Shown here: piece by piece, positions 6,075 through 9,514 of the stretch | How the letters are laid out: every line of letters starts with the position of its first letter | Numbering within the stretch: the stretch's first letter is position 1 | DNA from: Gemmatimonadota bacterium | Lineage (GTDB): Bacteria > GCA-2686955 | NCBI GenBank assembly: GCA_026991065.1 | Contig: JALXCG010000901.1 | Coordinates: 1 to 9,514 of the forward strand | Length of the DNA stretch: 9,514 bases | Direction: 5' to 3' | Program-made: the position numbers and the translations under genes | Notes under the pieces: model-generated | The model's input: the letters and a program-made list of their open reading frames with translations, nothing else | What the model was told of the DNA's origin: nothing | Database searches by the model: none

Positions 6075-7370
6075 TCAGCCCCAAGCGGCATAGGCCGCTC
6101 CAGCCACGTGAAACGACCCCGCGCAAAGAACCCCGCCGGCTTCGCCCCGATGCGCCGCGGCCAGGGCCAGATCCAGGGCTTCGCTCACGGATGAGCAACT
6201 CTTCGCTTCGATCCCGGCGGTTGCGGTCGCCGCCACCACATCGGCGCGGGAACGGGCCCGACCCGTTTCCAGTTGGGGAACAAGAACGCAGGCGGCAATC
6301 GGGGCCAAAGCCTGCGCCATCTTGACCACATCTTTGTCTCGCAAGGACGAAAAGACAACCGCGGGGCGCCTTTCAGGCCACACCTGCTTCCACGTTTGAA
6401 CACAAGCCGCGATCCCCGGCGCGTTGTGGGCGACATCAAAAACCACGGGAAACGGATCCCTCTGAACCAGGTCGAAGCGGCCGCGTATGCGGGCAGCGGC
6501 CAATCCGCGGCGGATCGCGGGTCGACCGGGCCAAAGACCGGCTCGATCCAACAACGCACACGCAAGTGCCGCATTGTCCGCCTGGTGGCTGCCGAGAAGT
6601 GCCAGGCGCTGGTCGCGCAGGGGGCCGCGTGGACCGTCCAGATCGACCTGCAGACCAGCGGGTTCCTGGCGCGTCACGCTGCGTTTCCAGGTGCGATCGA
6701 GAAGCGTCAGCGGAACACCATCACGAGCAGCCCGTTCGGTGAACCACTCCGCCACCTCCGGTGCCACCGATCCCACCACCAGTGGTCGCCCCGGCCGGGC
6801 GATTGCGTATTTTTCGCCGGCGATGTCCACCAGGCGCGACCCCAGTATTCCAGTATGTTCCAACTCGATCGTGGTGACCGCGGCCCCCAGGGGCGTGCTG
6901 ACGTTGGTGGCATCAAGTCGCCCCCCCAATCCCACTTCGAGAACAGCCAGGTCCACCTTGCGGCTGCGAAAGGTCGCAAAAGCCAGAGCCGCGGTAATCT
7001 CAAAAAAAGTTGCTTCGGTGGCCTCGATGTCGGGCCCGAAACGCTCCAGGAACTCCCGGACTTCCGCCGCGGCAATGGGCTCCCCGGAAACCCGGATTCG
7101 CTCCTCGTATTCACACAGATGGGGCGAAGTGAAGAGCCCCACCCGCTTGCCGCCGGACTCCAGAAGCGCCGCGCAGATCGTGGCAACCGAGCCTTTGCCG
7201 TTGGTACCACCGACGATCAGAGTCGGCACCGCGTGCTGTGGATCGCCCAGTCTCGCCAGCAAATTGCGCATTCGCTCCAGACCGAGTTTGACTCCACCAC
7301 CGGTGCGTGCAAAGAGCCAACGCAGGTCGCGCGGCGCGCTGACGGCTGCGCCGGATTCACGCTGCATCAT
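6075..7370 (-). CDS. folC: Folylpolyglutamate synthase / dihydrofolate synthase FolC
   Basis: The 431-residue Mur-ligase-family enzyme adds glutamate to folates in the cytosol using ATP, and in many bacteria also makes dihydrofolate from dihydropteroate. Motifs in order: KLGLERM (28-34), ATP-binding GTNGKGS (55-61), TSPHL (81-85), EVGLGGRLDATN (145-156), EHTGILG (171-177), Lys187 in a GEKYAI context where EKAGI is commoner, GSHQADNA (260-267), FDVAHNAPG (311-319) and a C-terminal GSFHVAG (418-424). Length fits the family. The frame is open upstream to a TTG at 7409 inside accD, but no ribosome binding site supports it. I chose the ATG at 7370 (a second ATG follows at 7367), 7 bases after the accD stop. 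Its own site is weak (GGGCGAG about the accD stop), suggesting coupling to accD. The accD-folC order is conserved in many bacteria. Whether the enzyme is mono- or bifunctional cannot be decided from sequence reading. Confidence 0.95.
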   Translation of the reverse strand: MMQRESGAAVSAPRDLRWLFARTGGGVKLGLERMRNLLARLGDPQHAVPTLIVGGTNGKGSVATICAALLESGGKRVGLFTSPHLCEYEERIRVSGEPIAAAEVREFLERFGPDIEATEATFFEITAALAFATFRSRKVDLAVLEVGLGGRLDATNVSTPLGAAVTTIELEHTGILGSRLVDIAGEKYAIARPGRPLVVGSVAPEVAEWFTERAARDGVPLTLLDRTWKRSVTRQEPAGLQVDLDGPRGPLRDQRLALLGSHQADNAALACALLDRAGLWPGRPAIRRGLAAARIRGRFDLVQRDPFPVVFDVAHNAPGIAACVQTWKQVWPERRPAVVFSSLRDKDVVKMAQALAPIAACVLVPQLETGRARSRADVVAATATAGIEAKSCSSVSEALDLALAAAHRGEAGGVLCAGSFHVAGAAYAAWG

Positions 7371-7377
7371 GAGTCGT

Positions 7378-8250
7378 TCACTCGCCCGCGACCGGTGCGG
7401 GCGCGGCAAGGTGACGCAAAACGCGCCCGACTGTTTCCCGCATCTTGGTGCGGGGCACGATCAGATCGATCATGCCGTGCTCCAGGAAGAACTCGGCCGA
7501 CTGAAACCCTTCGGGCAACTCCTGCTTGATCGTGTCGCGGATCACGCGCGGGCCGGCAAAGCCCAGCAGGGCACCCGGCTCAGAGATGATCACGTCCCCG
7601 AGAGACGCGTAAGATGCCATCACTCCAGCCGTCGTTGGATGGGTCAAAACGGAAAGGAAGGGGATGCGAGCCTCGCGCAGGCGTGCAGCCATCGCCGCAG
7701 TCTTTGCCATCTGCATGAGGGAGAGAATCCCCTCTTGCATCCGCGCACCACCACTTCGCGATACAATCACTACCGGAAGACCACGCTCAAGTCCCGCTCG
7801 CATGGTTCGGGCGACCTTCTCCCCCACCACCGAGCCCATGCTGCCGCCGATAAAGTTGAAATCCATGACCGCCAAGGCAACCGACACGCCGTCAATCGAC
7901 GCGCTCCCCGCAACCACCGCATCTTCAAGGCCGGTCTTGGCGGTGGCAGCCTTGACGCGGTCTTTGTAGGACTTGCTGTCCTTGAATTTCAGCGGATCAG
8001 CCGAAATCAAGCCCGCGGCGATCTCCTCCTCAAACCCATCATCGGTGAGCAGTGCCACATACTCCGCCGCGCCGACCTTCATGTGCTGGCCACAACGCGG
8101 GCAGACCCAGAGATTGCGCATCAACTCATTGCGGTAAATGATTGCCGCGCAGCCATCGCATTTCAGCCACACGCCATCGGGCAGGGATTTCCGTTGCGGG
8201 CTCTTCACGCCACGCCCCAAGGCTTTTCTCAACCATGACTTGGCATCCAT
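7378..8250 (-). CDS. accD: Acetyl-CoA carboxylase carboxyltransferase subunit beta AccD
   Basis: The 290-residue protein is the beta half of the carboxyltransferase that, with AccA, moves CO2 from biotinyl-BCCP to acetyl-CoA to give malonyl-CoA, the first committed step of fatty-acid synthesis. The N-terminal four-cysteine zinc ribbon is intact (Cys31, 34, 50, 53 in CDGC and CPRC). The crotonase-like core shows IGGSMGSVVGEK (134-145), SGGARMQEG (166-174), THPTTAGV (203-210) and EPGALLGFAGPRVI (224-237), aligning well with E. coli AccD from memory. The ATG at 8250 is preceded by AAGGGAG (GGGAG at 8262-8258), 7 bases upstream. That site lies within the end of a short upstream frame whose TGA overlaps the ATG. 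accA is not in the window, so alpha and beta are encoded separately, as in many bacteria. It leads into folC in the same direction. Confidence 0.97.
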   Translation of the reverse strand: MDAKSWLRKALGRGVKSPQRKSLPDGVWLKCDGCAAIIYRNELMRNLWVCPRCGQHMKVGAAEYVALLTDDGFEEEIAAGLISADPLKFKDSKSYKDRVKAATAKTGLEDAVVAGSASIDGVSVALAVMDFNFIGGSMGSVVGEKVARTMRAGLERGLPVVIVSRSGGARMQEGILSLMQMAKTAAMAARLREARIPFLSVLTHPTTAGVMASYASLGDVIISEPGALLGFAGPRVIRDTIKQELPEGFQSAEFFLEHGMIDLIVPRTKMRETVGRVLRHLAAPAPVAGE

Positions 8251-8435
8251 CAGTCAGCTCCCTTCCAAGACTCGGCGAGTCGCTGAATCACGCCCCGCAG
8301 AATTGCACCGAGGTGATGAGCGGCGCGGTTCGAGGCATCAAGCATCTCTGCGTGTCCAAACGCCGGGACCACCGCTCTTCGGGCACTCCCCCCCAACTCG
8401 TGCCGATGGCTACCCTCGGCTTGAATCTCCATCAT
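8250..8435 (-). CDS. Possible small protein, 61 residues, coupled to accD
   Basis: I do not recognise this protein. The frame fills the space between the FlgD-tail gene and accD, and its TGA overlaps the accD ATG (TGATG), an arrangement that favours coupled translation. From the ATG at 8435 it has 61 residues; GAGG (8448-8445) lies 9 bases upstream. A GTG at 8441 and an ATG at 8471 (5 bases after the previous stop, no clear ribosome site) are alternative starts. The N-terminal half is Gly/His/Arg-rich. The C-terminal half (from about HAEMLDASNR to the end) could form an amphipathic helix. There is no signal peptide, membrane segment or cysteine. Third-position GC is moderate, in keeping with a coding frame but not proof. 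It may equally be a non-coding spacer with an open frame by chance. Confidence 0.35.
   Translation of the reverse strand: MMEIQAEGSHRHELGGSARRAVVPAFGHAEMLDASNRAAHHLGAILRGVIQRLAESWKGAD
8258..8262 (-). promoter_or_regulatory. Ribosome binding site of accD
   Basis: GGGAG (8262-8258 on the minus strand, preceded by AA) is 7 bases before the accD ATG. It overlaps the last codons of the possible small upstream gene. Confidence 0.7.
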
Positions 8436-8476
8436 CTTCACAATCCTCGCATTCTGACCGTAACCGGGCATTCCGG

Positions 8477-9514
8477 TCAGCGGATCACCGCAACGCTACC
8501 GCGACGGATCTCGCCGTCGCCACGCGCCACCCAGTGGTAGAGACCGGACGCTACATCATCGCCGTCGCCGAACCATTCGAACGGCGGCTCATTCCAATCC
8601 CGAACCAACTTGCCCGCGGCATCAAAGAGCATGACTTGAGCACAAGGGGGTCCTGGAGCATCGCCGAAAAAACGCAATGGCCAGTTGTATCCGGCGATGC
8701 CCGGCTTCACGGGATTGGGCGCCACGCGCAAGAGCGATAGACAATCTCCAAGACCGGAGGCATCCCCGGACAGATCAAGCGCATAATGCGCGATTCCCGT
8801 GTCCGGATTGTCAGGATCGGCACCAGGATGGAGAGGATCCAGCCAGGTTGTCACGACCAGAACCCGATCTCCCCGGCGACCGACGTCACGCAGGAGGAGT
8901 TCGCTCACGTCATCACTGCCGGAAGCGGCCACCCTCTCAAAATCCAGCACCTCGACCGGGATCAGATCTACGGGGTCGTCAGTGGTTCCATCAAAACCAA
9001 GAACCGCCTTCCCCACCAGTGCGGATGGCCCGGTCAGTCGGAGGTAGACCGAATCCGCCGCAAATGACTCAAGGCGGGTGTAGCGACCGGTGAGACTGGC
9101 AACCTGATCGGACAGGGAGGCCTCGCCGCCACCGGAACTGATTCCGGTCAACTCGGAGTCGATGAATTTGCCGTGTTTGGGTTGTAGGTCCGGCCCACCG
9201 GGCGGCATGCCGTAACGTCCGTCGGCGAAGCTCGGCTCCTGCAAGACCATCGCCACGGAAAAATCCAGATAGAGATCGGTCATCGAGCGCGGATCGCCCT
9301 GCTCCGCCAGACCACTGGATACGCCGATCCAGGACGTGTCCTGTGAAGCCATGATGGCGCGGATCGTCTCCATATTTCCCCAGCGGTTGGCCGCCCCGAA
9401 CGCCGAATGATCGGCCAGGTAGCGGGCAAAAAGCCCGGAGTGACCATAGTCCTCCTGCAACTGATCCCAACGGGCGAGCGAAGTCTTGTCATGATCATCC
9501 AGAAACGCGTTGTA
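8477..9514 (-). CDS. Secreted protein with FlgD-like Ig C-terminal tail, putative M30-like metallopeptidase, C-terminal part
   Basis: The frame is open to the right edge (345 codons seen), so the N-terminus and any active site are missing. Residues here count from the window edge. The first 90 residues (SLARWDQ, then DYGHSGLFARYLADH, METIRAIM, MTDLYLDFSVA) resemble the helical region after the catalytic site in hyicolysin/M30-like extracellular metallopeptidases; this resemblance is from memory and needs a search. Residues about 150-250 look like a beta-rich domain (SVYLRLTG...RVLVVTTWLDP...HYALDLSG). The last 80 residues form a FlgD-type Ig tail: APNPVKPG (265-272), VMLFDAAGKLVRDW (294-307), ASGLYHWVA (322-330) and a final VAVIR. 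Such tails are common on exported proteins of FCB-group bacteria and are thought to act in surface sorting or anchoring. A TTG at 9460 could be read as a start, but the frame continues upstream with protein-like sequence. It ends 226 bases before accD. The tail call is firm; the peptidase call is moderate. Confidence 0.75.
   Translation of the reverse strand, partial: YNAFLDDHDKTSLARWDQLQEDYGHSGLFARYLADHSAFGAANRWGNMETIRAIMASQDTSWIGVSSGLAEQGDPRSMTDLYLDFSVAMVLQEPSFADGRYGMPPGGPDLQPKHGKFIDSELTGISSGGGEASLSDQVASLTGRYTRLESFAADSVYLRLTGPSALVGKAVLGFDGTTDDPVDLIPVEVLDFERVAASGSDDVSELLLRDVGRRGDRVLVVTTWLDPLHPGADPDNPDTGIAHYALDLSGDASGLGDCLSLLRVAPNPVKPGIAGYNWPLRFFGDAPGPPCAQVMLFDAAGKLVRDWNEPPFEWFGDGDDVASGLYHWVARGDGEIRRGSVAVIR

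Noticed and set aside
7371-7409. folC start at a TTG inside the accD coding region
   Set aside because: There is no ribosome site and the extra residues are not family-like. The ATG at 7370 follows the accD stop closely.
6273-8238. Long plus-strand open frames (418 and 583 codons) across folC and accD
   Set aside because: Both are antisense to two well-recognised enzymes, and their products are Arg/Ser-rich with no family motifs or ribosome sites.
1-9514. tRNA, rRNA, CRISPR array, insertion sequence, toxin-antitoxin or defence genes
   Set aside because: No cloverleaf-like sequences, regularly spaced repeats, terminal inverted repeats or transposase-like frames were found by reading. Nearly all the DNA is taken by the recognised genes.

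Overview
The window is GC-rich DNA from a diderm (Gram-negative-type) bacterium. An LPS-assembly porin gene (lptD) implies an outer membrane. Secreted proteins with Asp-box propeller repeats, and one with a C-terminal FlgD-like Ig tail, are typical of uncultured FCB-superphylum lineages (for example Eisenbacteria, Krumholzibacteriota or Latescibacteria). That placement is inference from gene content only. I saw no rRNA, tRNA, CRISPR array, insertion sequence or phage gene.

Layout, left to right. (1) Positions 1-743, minus strand: the first 247 residues of a secreted Asp-box (BNR/sortilin-like) beta-propeller protein, cut by the left window edge. (2) Positions 744-1125: a divergent intergenic region with nested inverted repeats and a short direct repeat. 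(3) Positions 1126-2361, plus strand: a secreted subtilisin-like (S8) protease with an intact catalytic triad. (4) Positions 2362-2458: a convergent spacer with a GC-rich hairpin. (5) Positions 2459 to the right edge: a leftward cluster. In transcription order it holds the C-terminal part of a putative secreted metallopeptidase-like protein with a FlgD-type tail (cut by the right edge), a possible 61-residue small gene, accD, folC, a UgpC/MalK-type ABC ATPase and lptD.

Gene junctions in the leftward cluster are mostly tight. The small ORF and accD overlap as TGATG, folC starts 7 bases after the accD stop, and lptD starts at a TTG inside the ugpC stop region (TTGA). The exception is a 100-base gap between folC and ugpC. 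The cluster therefore looks like an operon or two, combining fatty-acid initiation (accD), folate polyglutamylation (folC), solute import energy coupling (ugpC-like) and outer-membrane LPS insertion (lptD). The accD-folC pair is a widespread bacterial arrangement. Placing an orphan sugar-type ATPase directly ahead of lptD is less usual.

I found no convincing new defence, mobile or biosynthetic system. The points most worth a second look are the orphan ATPase coupled to lptD, the small coupled ORF ahead of accD, the secreted proteins flanking the housekeeping block, and the inverted-repeat structure in the divergent intergenic region.
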